Source of the DNA: Protonemura montana | Lineage: Eukaryota; Arthropoda; Insecta; Plecoptera; Nemouridae | Length of the DNA stretch: 64,000 bases | NCBI GenBank assembly: GCA_947568835.1 | Contig: OX387603.1 | Location: forward strand, 4,686,701-4,750,700 | Reading direction: 5' to 3' | Shown here: piece after piece, positions 12,301-21,860 of the stretch | How positions within the stretch are numbered: the first letter of the stretch is position 1 | Layout: every line of letters begins with the position of its first letter | Position numbers and translations under genes: made by a program | Notes under the pieces: model-generated | What the model saw: the letters and a program-made list of their open reading frames with translations, nothing else | Databases searched by the model: none | Told to the model about the DNA's origin: nothing

Positions 12301-15300
12301 CTCCAACGTCTGCACTAGCAGGCCTTCTCGCCACGGTACCGTATCTCAACTAACCACTCTTCCTCTTTTGGTCCAATCAACAGCTGTTCTTCATCCTGCG
12401 CAAGAAGACCAACCAAGTGTCAAACCTGCACGTGATCCACCACGGGTGCATGCCTATGTCTGTGTGGATGGGCATGAAGTTCGCTCCCGGCGGCCACAGC
12501 ACGTTTTTCGCCCTCGTCAACACGTTCGTGCACATCGTCATGTACTTCTACTACATGATGTCGGCGATGGGGCCGCAGTACCAGAAGTACATCTGGTGGA
12601 AGAAGTACTTGACGTCCATGCAGATGGTGAGTACTCGATGGACCATTCTTAGCTATGGTTAAAGCTTCGTTATTGCACACCTGGGTGTGCTCTTCTGCAG
12701 AATTGTAGGTATCTCAGAGAGAACTTTTAAACTGTGAGTCTATTCGACATGGTACCTTGGTGCAGATGTATATTTTCAGGATCAGCCTTGGTCAGAACAT
12801 GTGGTTAAGATGTTGTTTGCACCGGTGTTTCATCCAGTGACCAATATTTCACCGTTTGGGGTTGGTTAGTCACAATTTTGCTGTGAACAAATCAGTCGAT
12901 AGAGAGTTCATACTGGTTTTAGATTCACAAAATACGAGCGATTTGACTCGAGTTAAGCGTCTAACGCCATACCCGAGGGGCAAACGTTCTTTAAAACTAG
13001 ACAAACGCCAAGCAGCTAGTTGCGAATTAGAGGATGAGCGTACCTAGACACGGACCATTGTTTTAAAAGTCCAACACACATTTTTCACACAAGTGTCGAC
13101 CGTTGTTGATACCTCACCCAAATGCAATGAACACCGATATTTTCCTGGGTAACAACATTGCGTCTTTGCCACGGTCATCCAATATAATGCCACTAATCGT
13201 TCGCTTGTGCTGCCTGTTCTTTAGATCCAGTTCGTGATGATCATGAGCCACCAGTTTCAACTGCTGTTCACCGAATGCAACTACCCGAAGGGCTTCATGG
13301 TGTGGATCGGACTGCACGGCGTCCTCTTCTTGTTCCTCTTCTCCGACTTCTACAAGGCGAAATACACGCGCGTGGCGCGCGGTTCCAACACCGGCGCGTG
13401 CATGGTGAGTCCTGCTTGCACACGATGACCAGTTGGGTTGGTATTCATGGGAAACTGTCGACTTTTCGATACAGTGACCGGAAATTGAGTTGGTATCCTG
13501 GGAAACTGTCGACTTTTCAAACACTGCGACAGGAAATTGAGTTGGTATCCTGGGAAACTGATGAATTTTTAAACACAGTGACTGGAAATTCGGTTAAGAT
13601 CCTTGGAAACTGTCGACTTTTCAACTATCTCTTCACAAAAATAGAACTCGCGGATGCTCAAAAACCTTAAAATGCTAATAATAAAAATCATTTCCGTGTC
13701 AAAATACCAGATTTCCTAAAATAGCCACAGGCGAGGCGGAAAATCTAAACTTCCTGTTCCGAAAGGTGTTCTAGAAAGAGCAGTTGTGAAGCATCGAGTC
13801 CCATTGTAAGAGGCATGCAAGAGAGCGCGACCTTGACAGTGTTTGTTTGTTAATTTGTTCGTGATAAACAACGCCTGGTTTCCCCAGTACACAACTTGAA
13901 TTTTCGCGTGACGTGCTTTCAGATCGCTAAATTGTTGTGAACCAAGCATCCACCTAGGTATCAATTAGAGGTTGTGTTTGTTCCACCGCACATCCGCGAT
14001 GAGCCCCGTCACTCACGAGGCCCTGGGTGACATTGAAAGAAAAAAACCACCTTCTGCGACTCGTTGCCGAGTAAAATTCACTCTTGGAAAGTCAGATTCT
14101 CGGTCTTCGATGTGGGGTTACATTTTAGTGGCAAGGATTTGCTTGCCTATGAGAAGGAAGTGTTAAACCGTATTGTCATAGCGGTAATGTTTTACTGTCC
14201 TCGCTATCAAAGAGCGCCGAATGATGCTACCAGGCGGAGTCACCGTCGTTTGAAGCGTCAAGATATTTCATTTTGTTATCTCTCGTAGGTTACTCGTGTT
14301 AAACATTTTTGTACTTGTTTACGCTCAGTTAACCTTTCCTTATGATGATTGAAACATGTATCGATGTTTCGAGGCGCCATTGTTTAATTGTAGTGTTTTG
14401 TTTAAAAAGCGACCGCAAGCGCCATCGAGTATTTTCCTTCGGTACTATATGCGTTGCAGACTCATTTGCTCAGCGGCAAGTTTAACATTAACGCTGTCTC
14501 TCTGGCTATACCTTTAAACTCAATGACGAAACGATCTAGAGCTGGAAGCACGTGGTAACGATATGTGCCACCCGATAGCGCGTGCGATCGTCCGCTTTTA
14601 CAATTATCTACAATTAAATAATCACGACTAAATATAAGATGGATAGGAACTGAACGTTGAGTTTCTCATTAACGCAGATAATATGAGCTTAACCCAGAAT
14701 AAAATGCGAGAAATAACAAAATGAAAACTATTTTAACTGGGTTTTGAATGCTAAGTAAAGGACAACTAAAATTTCCCGACGTTTTGGGGGGGTTTGGGGT
14801 CGTTTTGGGGGGTCGTTTTGGGGTTTTGGGGGTCTTCAAGGGTTAGAGCAGACCCTTGAAGAAGTAACTAGTACATGTTACGAAACGTCGGGAAATTTTG
14901 TTGTCCTGTACTTAGCATTCAAAACCCATTTCAAATTGTTTTTTTTAACACTAGTGCTAAGGATAAATCAAGTAGAAATGAGTCTAAAAACCATCATAAC
15001 GAAATGAAATTTCTTAGCAGTCAAACTGGGACGGTGTTAATTTTTTATTCTTATTGACACGATGTCTCCGTCAGTGTTGAACTAAAAGAAAAAGAAAAAA
15101 AAACTTGTCCAGGACTAAATTTTAGCGCATGCTTAAAATTTTGTCGCTTTTAGGGGGAGTTTCTTATCATTTGTCATCAATCAAGTTTCAATATGTCCTA
15201 GAATCATGTTACCTTCCTCTCGTCTCGGGGCGACCACCATAATTGTCAGTATAGCAGTCAGCGGTGGGCATTTTTCGCGAAGACAGAGCGAGTCTCTTAG

Positions 15301-17398
15301 ACTAATGGCAAACACAATGGTCTAACCACAACGGGGACCGTGAGTTTCACAAGTGTTAGTACGTACAAGTTTAACAGCGAGGGTGCAGTCTCTGTCACGA
15401 TGGAAAGGGTGTTTGACGTGAGATACCTCCACGTGCTAATGCCAGTGGAATTCCAACTCTGCTGTCAACGCGACAACCGGAACGATTAGCGTCCAAGCTG
15501 AGTGCGGCAAGCGAAAGGTCTGACATACACTCCAATTTTTCTAAGAAGGTAGTTTTCGTTACCAACTTTGAAAACAAAACAAAACTTTCAAGCATATGAG
15601 ATTCAATGGTAGATTCATCGTTCGGTAGCCATGGAGATGCTGAGATCGCCTGACAGAGCTTCTTAATTCTGCTATCTTATGTTACCACGGGTATATCATG
15701 GCCTAGCATAGGAGGTTCAATGGTAGATTCAACGTTTGGTAGCCATGGAGATGCTGAGATCACCTGACAGAGCTTCTCAATTCTGCTATCTTATGGTACC
15801 ACGGGTATATCATGGCCTAGCATAGGAGGTTCAACCTCTACACCTCACCATCTCCCCCTGGCCCACTAACAATGACGACAATACCATTATTATTGACATT
15901 ATACATAAGTTATTGTCATATTAGAACCTAAGATTATTATATTACCAATACTATACCATTAAGCCACTTTTTTACCACTACTACCACCATTATATTTATA
16001 ATTTTAGTATATTATATTATAGTAGATACATCTCTACCATTATTACTATTTTACCACCTTTATTTACTTTATGTTATAAACGATGCAATATTACCGTGTT
16101 ACCTTCATATAAAAATAATTACTAGAATAGGCCCATACAAATACTATGTACTTGTCAGTAGCTAATAAACAAATAACAAATGGTAGATTCAACGTTTGGT
16201 AGCCATGGAGATGCTGAGATCGCCTGACAGAGCTTCTCAACTCTGCTATCTTATGTTACCACGGGTATATCATGGCCTAGCATAGGAGGTTCAATGGCAG
16301 ATTAATCTTTTGGTAGCCATGGAGATGCTGAGATCGCCTGACAGAGCTTCTCAATTCTGCTAACTTATGTTACCACGGGTATATCATGGCCTAGCATAGG
16401 AGGTTATGGTAGATTCATCGTTTGGTAGCCATGGAGATGCTGAGATCGCCGACAGAGCTTCTCAATTCGGCCATCTTATGTTATCGTGCTTCTACCGACA
16501 AAGCGAATTCAACGGTCACCGGCCTCCTTGCGTTTTGAATCTGGCGCTAGGAGGCTCTTTGAAGTATATTACGTGTTTCAGTAAGATTGCAACAAAATTC
16601 TAAGCTTAACCTTAAGACCTCGTGTCCTTGCTACCAAACGGGCAACCTGTTCGTGACCTTTTCCTTCGTTTTATACGGCGGTTACCTCCAATCTAATACA
16701 ATCTTAAATAATTATTGTAATTACTTGCATTTGCGTGTGGCCCGTGGTTGTCGCTTTGGTCCCCGTAACCACTCATAGAACGTGTGCATCAAAATGGATT
16801 AGTTTCATAAATCGGGATTCTTGCCTGCGCGGGAAATTGTGTCTGTAATGCATTCTAACTTGCAGCCCAGAATTACCTGTGTTTATGTTCTTTAAATTAA
16901 TATAATTAAATCCGGCGGAACTGTCGCAACGTCGTTGAAACACACGTCAATTACGGAAAGTAACAGGCTGTCTCATGTGGCCTTGGCTGGCGCTTTTTCC
17001 GCAGCGTTTTCCGATGCCGGGTAATCTTGGAAAAACCTTGTCCATGAATACCAAGACGTTTCGAAACAGGATCCTTTTCTTGAAACTTGAGACGCCACGA
17101 GATTTTTTGTGCATCTGAATAATAAAGGACTTTTTCGCAGTTTTATTCCATTCGTTTTTGACTTGACCTTGAAATCGGTGTAATAACTTTGCTAACTATA
17201 TATTTTAGTGCGTCTTAGAGCAGGTACCATTTAATTAGGTAGTCTTCAGTGGCAATGTGCGAAAAACAAGCCATGATAATGCATATACCTTGACCTTCCT
17301 TCGGAAGCTGTATCCATGATATAGCCGTGACAAAAAATTAATTACGGCATTTGTGCAATTTAATGGAGGCAGATTTTGTAATAAGCCGATATCACCAT

Positions 17399-17457
<59 letters not shown>

Positions 17458-20400
17458 AGGCTGTTCACCTTCAATTTCGCGGGAGACGACAAAGAAATCG
17501 CACGAATCATTATTTTTAACCACCGGGTTCTTGCTAGAATCTTTGTGCTAATGTGCAAAAGAAATCTCATCAGAAACTTTGAGTGGTATGCGGTATAGCA
17601 TGCTTTTCTCTCCACTCAGGTGACAGTTCTGTAAATTGGTTCTGTGCCTCATTCTGAAAATAAGGTGCGAAAGAAAGTGGAGCACTGATAATAAAACATT
17701 CTGCCCATTGCAAGCATGGATTTTGGTATGAGACGAAACGTGATTTTTGTACAACTTTTTTGTACGTATTGGGAAGGTTGAAAATCAATGTTGAAGCTGA
17801 ACGCACTCTGGAGCAAAGATACTCTGACGACTCCTTTATGAGAAAGGGCAACAAACTGTCTCCACCTGCCACCACCTGTCATCATGAATTAATAATCACT
17901 TTGTCAAAACTCCTTGAGATTACCATCTTCCTGTCAGCCTTGGATTCACAGACCCTTGATGTTTTGTGATTAAAATTGGTAACTTGAGTTGATTAAAAAA
18001 AAATGCTAATTCTTAGCAGCAAAATCATTAAAATGGAATTAGTAAAATTTAAATCTAGCTTGGACTGGACTTGGATGGCCAAATATGCTAAAAGTTAATT
18101 CTAGTACAAGGTAATAGCATTAGTATCAAGATCTTTTTTCCTTCATGGACCAGCGTTGAGCTATCGAATTTTTAAAACTATTTTGCAATAGTAGGTATTT
18201 AATCAGACCCTGAAAAGTGTAATCACCTTAAACTATCAATCCATGTTCAGTTCAATTGATCTATTTGGCAAATCATCGAAACTAATATATAAAATGCGAA
18301 GGTACAAGGTTTTTAAAATTTTTTTGTTAGAAACCCCCTTGATGACAATCCGGTTTGCAATATGTACGGATACGATCCTGGTAATCTACAACGTAGCTCG
18401 CTAATTTGGTAAAAAAAGATGAGAGAATGGACAAAGGCATGAGCAAACCATCGTGAGGATCGAAGCCTGATGCAATGTTGCTCAGTACCAAACGCCACTA
18501 GCTATTCATTATATTTGACAGGAGGAAAATAGTAGAGTCGAAAATAAATATAAAAAACTGGATTTGAATTATCAGATCTTTCTCACCAGGAGTAATTTTT
18601 TGTTGCCGATAAATGGTTTAATAATTCAAGGTCTTGCTCAGTGTCAGGATGTTGTTGAATTCTTTTCTCGACCTAACCAAGTTCATTTTCCAAAGTAAAC
18701 AATGCAAATGTAGCCACAATTTTGGTTACCCTATGATGCCCCTACGTCCGAAGGGGCAAGCGGTACCTTCATGTAGCCTTCCATTTGTAGCCTCTATGAA
18801 AAGCTTATGCACCTTGTTTGAAGAAAAACTTGCTGAAAAACATTTTCGGGTAGGATTTAAATGTGTCGCTAGTAGCAAGTCAAGGAATCGCAAACATAAT
18901 ATTACCTCTAAAAATAGAAATTTTCAATTTATAGAAAGGTACAGTTTCTGTTTGGAAATGATTCACAGGTGTAAAACATTTGTACTTATTCCAACCCAGG
19001 GAAATTGTTTTGCAAATTTATAAATTGCCCAAATAGTGTGAAATCCTATTTAAATTGCAAATGCTTGCAATGTGCAAAGTATTCCATTACGTTTTTAATA
19101 ATAAAATACCATACAATGTTGGTTAACATAAAACTAGGTACATTTTGAAACTAAGGAAGATCAAATACTTCGACGGTCTTGGTAGCAATCGAATCGAATT
19201 GAAAAATGTGTATCGTATAAAACTGCGTGAAAAATGTGAACTCTTGCCGTTGTGCTGGCTGGTAGCAACCACACATGCTGCACAAATGAAACTTCCCAAG
19301 GTCAAGCCAGCAGCAACATTGCCCATTGCCAACTTCACTTTCATTCCTTGCTTCTTGGAGATGACTGTGCACATATTCAGCTTGCCGGCTAACCACCACC
19401 CTGTGCCACTATATTTACCATTGCATGTCCATCGTATTGACGCAAGGCTTTAAAAGAGACAGGTACAATTCCAAAAAGGACGGATACAATTTATAAAAAG
19501 ACAACTTTTAGAGCAGCGCACCTGAACGAAGGTTAGATTCTGGTAAAACCGAATTAGTAGTTTTGCCAAAAAACTGGTTGTAAAAACTAGTCTAGAGTTG
19601 CGTAGGTAGTGTTTATATGAAACATGCTACACATTTCTGGCTGATTGGTGCTCCGGGGCATTTGGCCTAGCCTGCTGGTGAAAACCAGATTGACCAGTAG
19701 TTTTTCTGTCGACCTTAGATCACTTGATTATTATTATCAAGCTCTTCAATTCTCTTCAGCTCTTCAATTTTATAGGTAGGGTGGTATGTGTTTTTTCTTG
19801 GATATTTTGATTGCAACTGAAATGGACTTAAGAGAAACATTAGTTTATTGCATAAAACAAGATGCTATGTAGCACATTTCGTTGTGTCTAGCTAGAACAA
19901 GTATTTACACAGTTTTTTTTTACTATAATTTTTTTCTTTTAATTTTTTGTAATTGTGTTGCAAAATTTTGGTAAACTCATTGACCTAGATCATGTTTTGA
20001 CATTCGTATGGCTTGGGACATAATATGATTCACTGGTAGCTAGTTTCATTAGATTCAAATACGTATGTATTATGCAAATGTGGGATGACTGGATAAAAAA
20101 AAATTAACAAAATGATATATGACATGGGTCAGGCTTTCTTTATCTAAGCTGTAAATAATATTTTAAAATCTCTTTGAGCATTTCATACTTAGATTTCCAC
20201 GTCCACAACATCTGTGGCTAGATTTTCCTCAACACTTGGTTCTGAATCTCGAATTGTACATTTTCTTGTAACTATGGTGCTAGTTTAATTTCCCAGGAAT
20301 TTTCAAAGAAAAAATTGAAATTAGGTTTGAAATATCGTGACTTTTTTTTAGCACCCAAGTTTCTTGTGCCATTGAGATTATGTGTGATGGTTTGACATTT

Positions 20401-20883
20401 GATACGGCATTATGCAAGGCGGCTTGTGACTGTGATGACGTGGATTAATGGAAAGTCTGGTCGCCGCCTTGTGCCCCTTCAGTTCTTAACATTTATCTGT
20501 GGATGTATTTTTGTTCACAGCCGCTGGAAGATTCGAAAAAGACAGACGCCAACAGCAATGGTGTAACTGCCAACGGTAAAGCAGTTCATGCCAACGAGAA
20601 CGGCCACGCTAACGGCCACGCGAACGGCCACGCAAACGGCCATGCTAACGGTCACGCCAACGGTCACGCAAACGGCCACGCAAACGGCCACGCAAACGGT
20701 TTGACACAACGTAACGGCAACTCCTACACAAATGGCTCGGCAAATGGGATCGTGCTCAACGCGAACGGCGTTGACTCGAGCTATTCGAACGAGTATCTAC
20801 GAGCATACTCAAACTGCTACTCGAACGGAATCAACAACGGCTACATCACGAATCGAAACGGTGAACGAGAAAAGGAGCAATAA
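3135..20883 (+). CDS. ELOVL-A: very-long-chain fatty-acid elongase, exons 2-7 (5' partial)
   Basis: Spliced gene of the ELO/ELOVL family, a multi-pass ER membrane condensing enzyme that joins malonyl-CoA to a fatty acyl-CoA in the first, rate-limiting step of fatty-acid elongation. Exons are 3135-3325, 8320-8400, 11433-11489, 12384-12626, 13225-13404 and 20521-20883. All junctions are AG/GT and the frame is open throughout. The family motifs are all present: KFTEFFDT (KxxExxDT), HVIHH (catalytic HxxHH), HIVMYFYY (HxxMYxYY) and TSMQMIQ (TxxQxxQ). The spliced exons total 1,115 nt, so with a 58-nt first exon like that of ELOVL-B the protein would have about 390 residues, longer than the usual 270-330 because of a repeat-rich tail. 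HVIHHG and VW(M/F)G resemble arthropod/mollusc ELOVL1/7-type elongases, so saturated or monounsaturated substrates are likelier than PUFA (inference). The initiator exon was not found. Confidence 0.93.
3326..8319 (+). other. ELOVL-A intron 2
   Basis: 4,994 bases, GTGAGT to TTCGCAG. It contains a fragment of the 70-bp repeat at 4074-4106 (minus orientation), a short (CGCCT)n run near 5270-5290 and a weak hairpin with arms at 5552-5562 and 5618-5628. No coding exon is supported. Confidence 0.8.
4074..4106 (-). repeat. Solo fragment of the 70-bp repeat
   Basis: CGACGGCGAGTGTCCGCTCC plus the next few bases matches the reverse complement of the 70-bp minisatellite unit. Only about 30 bases of one unit are present, far from either array. 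Confidence 0.7.
8320..8400 (+). CDS. ELOVL-A exon 3 (lumenal loop)
   Basis: The exon is 81 nt (27 codons) between TTCGCAG and GTGAGT, phase 0 at both ends. It encodes a loop that carries SGWLGQYS and RCQPVDYS and ends in MAVR. It corresponds to exons 3a and 3b of ELOVL-B. I saw no second copy of this exon in the neighbouring introns of ELOVL-A. Confidence 0.92.
8401..11432 (+). other. ELOVL-A intron 3
   Basis: 3,032 bases, GTGAGT to TTTCCAG. It contains a copy of a dispersed element at about 9640-9760 and a possible 42-nt cryptic exon at 8798-8839. No alternative copy of exon 3 was seen. Confidence 0.75.
9640..9765. repeat. Dispersed repeat copy (GCCCGCAAGCGCCATCG family)
   Basis: The block with CCGCAAGCGCCATCG and, about 60 bases on, TTTGCTCAGC...AAGTTTAACAT-like sequence recurs at about 14396-14510. 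A reverse-oriented relative is at about 25315-25400. Confidence 0.6.
11433..11489 (+). CDS. ELOVL-A exon 4 (KxxExxDT motif)
   Basis: The exon is 57 nt (19 codons), phase 0, following TTTTCCAG and ending before GTAATT. It encodes [19 protein letters not shown]. The KFTEFFDT part is the first diagnostic elongase motif. It has the same length as exon 4 of ELOVL-B. Confidence 0.93.
11490..12383 (+). other. ELOVL-A intron 4
   Basis: 894 bases, GTAATT to CAACAG. Nothing recognisable within. Confidence 0.8.
12384..12626 (+). CDS. ELOVL-A exon 5 (histidine box; one uninterrupted exon)
   Basis: The exon is 243 nt (81 codons), phase 0, starting LFFILRKK after CAACAG and ending TSMQM before GTGAGT. 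It contains the catalytic HVIHH box and HIVMYFYY. In ELOVL-B the same 243 nt are split into 106 + 137 nt by an intron inside the Pro-Gly-Gly codons. Here APGGHSTFF is continuous. Confidence 0.95.
12627..13224 (+). other. ELOVL-A intron 5
   Basis: 598 bases, GTGAGT to TTTAG. Nothing recognisable within. Confidence 0.85.
13225..13404 (+). CDS. ELOVL-A exon 6 (last membrane segments)
   Basis: The exon is 180 nt (60 codons), phase 0, from TTCTTTAG to CATG|GTGAGT. It encodes [20 protein letters not shown], then WIGLHGVLF and LFSDFYKAKY. It completes TxxQxxQ across the junction with exon 5. It diverges from ELOVL-B after FSDFYK, where the cytosolic tail starts, ending in RVARGSNTGACM. Confidence 0.92.
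13430..13632. repeat. 52-bp tandem repeat, 4 copies
   Basis: The repeated core is CCTGGGAAACTGTCGACTTT followed by CA-rich sequence and GGAAATTGAGTTGGTAT. Copies begin about every 51-53 bases. The array starts about 25 bases after the exon 6 donor. Confidence 0.9.
14396..14625. mobile_element. Small fold-back element (MITE-like)
   Basis: The left end (AAAAAGCGACCGCAAGCGCC...) is roughly reverse-complementary to the right end (...GATAGCGCGTGCGATCGTCC GCTTTT). The right half, including CACGTGGTAACG, also appears near 25315-25400. No open frame inside, so it would be non-autonomous. Confidence 0.5.
14723..14947. repeat. Inverted repeat with G-rich loop (fold-back element)
   Basis: The arms 14723-14785 and 14882-14947 are reverse-complementary over about 64 bases (for example GGGTTTTGAATGCTAAGTA against TACTTAGCATTCAAAACCC). 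The loop contains a strand of repeated GGGG runs at 14782-14833 and a perfect inner hairpin, CTTCAAGGGT / ACCCTTGAAG, at 14834-14861. Arm sequence recurs near 42.2 kb and 56.7 kb. Confidence 0.88.
14915..15010 (+). repeat. Dispersed repeat (CCCATTTCAAAT...CTAAGGATAAATC family), copy 1
   Basis: CCCATTTCAAAT, GTGCTAAGGATAAATCAAGT, GAGTCTAAAAACCATCATAA occur in the same order and spacing at 56714-56800, with partial copies at 42205-42260 and 37560-37630. Confidence 0.8.
15600..16490. repeat. 114-bp tandem repeat, 5 copies, interrupted
   Basis: The unit contains TTTGGTAGCCATGGAGATGC, CTGAGATCGCCTGACAGAGC and CCACGGGTATATCATGGCCT. Copies start near 15608, 15722, 16181, 16296 and 16408; the last is shortened. 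Copies 2 and 3 are separated by a 345-base AT-rich insertion. Confidence 0.93.
15835..16179. other. AT-rich insertion inside the 114-bp array
   Basis: About 345 bases, starting in a C-rich patch (CCATCTCCCCCTGGCCC) and otherwise made of ATT/TAC/ACC-rich triplet-like sequence. It splits the tandem array cleanly. It has no frame and no clear terminal repeats. Confidence 0.7.
17400..17457. repeat. Poly-C run, 58 bases
   Basis: An uninterrupted run of C on the + strand (G on the other strand), inside intron 6 of ELOVL-A. The exact length may be unreliable because homopolymers are hard to assemble. Confidence 0.95.
20521..20883 (+). CDS. ELOVL-A exon 7 (Asn-Gly-His-Ala repeat tail, stop codon)
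   Basis: The exon is 363 nt including TAA, entered in phase 0 after TTGTTCACAG. It encodes a hydrophilic C-terminal tail of 120 residues: PLEDSKKTDANSNG, then eight consecutive NGHA tetrapeptides at 20599-20694, then an Asn/Gly/Tyr-rich stretch (NGTHS-poor, many NG and SNG steps) ending NGEREKEQ. No C-terminal dilysine ER-retrieval signal (KKxx/KxKxx) is present, although it is common in vertebrate ELOVLs. The exon lies 7.1 kb from exon 6. Its assignment to this gene rests on phase, the acceptor site and the NG-rich tail shared with ELOVL-B exon 8. Confidence 0.85.
   Translation, partial: PLEDSKKTDANSNGVTANGKAVHANENGHANGHANGHANGHANGHANGHANGHANGHANGLTQRNGNSYTNGSANGIVLNANGVDSSYSNEYLRAYSNCYSNGINNGYITNRNGEREKEQ
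20599..20694 (+). repeat. 12-bp coding tandem repeat (NGHA x8)
   Basis: There are eight in-frame copies of AAC-GGY-CAY-GCN. Third-base variation among copies shows the array is not freshly expanded. The antisense strand is also open here, which is a composition shadow and not a gene. Confidence 0.95.
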
Positions 20884-21860
20884 CAAAAGACAGTCGGAGG
20901 ACTAGCACCAACGGACGATGGAGACTGAGATACCTACATTCGTTGTCGGCTAGAATCGACAATTTCACGCTTTCTTGATTTTTTTTTTTGTATTTTTTTC
21001 AGATAGTTTTATTTAAAAATGGATTTAGTCGAATTCACATATTTTATAAATGTTGTTGTACAGTCTTAAGTGATGCGTGTAATTCGGACGATTGTGAAGC
21101 TGAAGGTTTGGAAGTGTGTCAAGATTCGTCAAAGCATAGTGAAACTGTGAAACGGTGCGACGTAAAAGTGTGCTGAGAGCTCGAATGGGGCCATTTTGTC
21201 GGTAGTTGCGATAGATTAGCGATACTACCGAAATGTGGGTTGATACCTGATTTTAATGGCGATCCCTTACCACAATAAGTATAGTTATATTTGGTAATGA
21301 TATGGTCATGGATGTACTTAGGTACTTCTAAACAAGCTTGAAGATCACCTACGAATGGAAACTATTTTATAAGATACTATATATTTTCATCTAAGGGCCA
21401 AAGACAATGCCTATTTTCATAGAATCTCGGCTCGTTCAATAGTTTGTAATGTCTACTGCAGTTTGATAAAAGAAATCAGACCACAAAAGCTGCAGTCATG
21501 ACAGTCCCAACTCCCACATTTGCAAAATCTGCCTTTGTAATTTTTAGATATTTCATTCAATGAAAACAACATTGCATAAAACCACTGCCTAAATGTCTTC
21601 AGAAACAGCATAGCTAGCTAATCGTTTTATCTTGTAAAGAATCGTTGTTATATTATTATTATTCATATTAAAATATTTGGGAACCGTTGTGTTCAACGGA
21701 AGTGATTTCACGCGTATTTGAGCACGGCTTATTCACCCTGGCTGGATCTTAAAAAGCAGCCATGGTCATACCTGTGGTGGTTTTTGCCAGCTGAAGAGCT
21801 TGTGACTTATATTGTCAGCCTAGCTTTTTATGTCGGCAATAAAATTGAAAAGGTAGCCTT
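20884..21860 (+). other. ELOVL-A 3' UTR (putative)
   Basis: Sequence after the ELOVL-A stop is AT-rich with no supported ORF. The first good polyadenylation hexamer is AATAAA at 21838-21843. A second AATAAA lies at 22491-22496. The true cleavage site is unknown. Confidence 0.4.
21838..21843 (+). promoter_or_regulatory. Candidate polyadenylation signal, ELOVL-A
   Basis: Canonical AATAAA about 955 bases after the stop codon on the coding strand. Confidence 0.4.

Larger units (their letters stand above)
13405..20520 (+). other. ELOVL-A intron 6 (7.1 kb)
   Basis: 7,116 bases, GTGAGT to TTCACAG. It holds a 52-bp tandem repeat, a fold-back element, an inverted repeat with a G-rich loop, an interrupted 114-bp tandem repeat and a 58-base poly-C run, all listed separately. 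The rest (about 17.5-20.5 kb) is AT-rich with no supported exon. The matching intron in ELOVL-B is only 495 bases. Confidence 0.75.

Noticed and set aside
12284..12652. 122-codon frame overlapping ELOVL-A exon 5 in another phase (also 12420-12680 minus)
   Set aside because: The ELOVL frame carries the histidine box; the others are shadows of a GC-rich exon.
17235..17615. Poly-Gly / poly-Pro frames over the poly-C run
   Set aside because: Homopolymer translation artefact.
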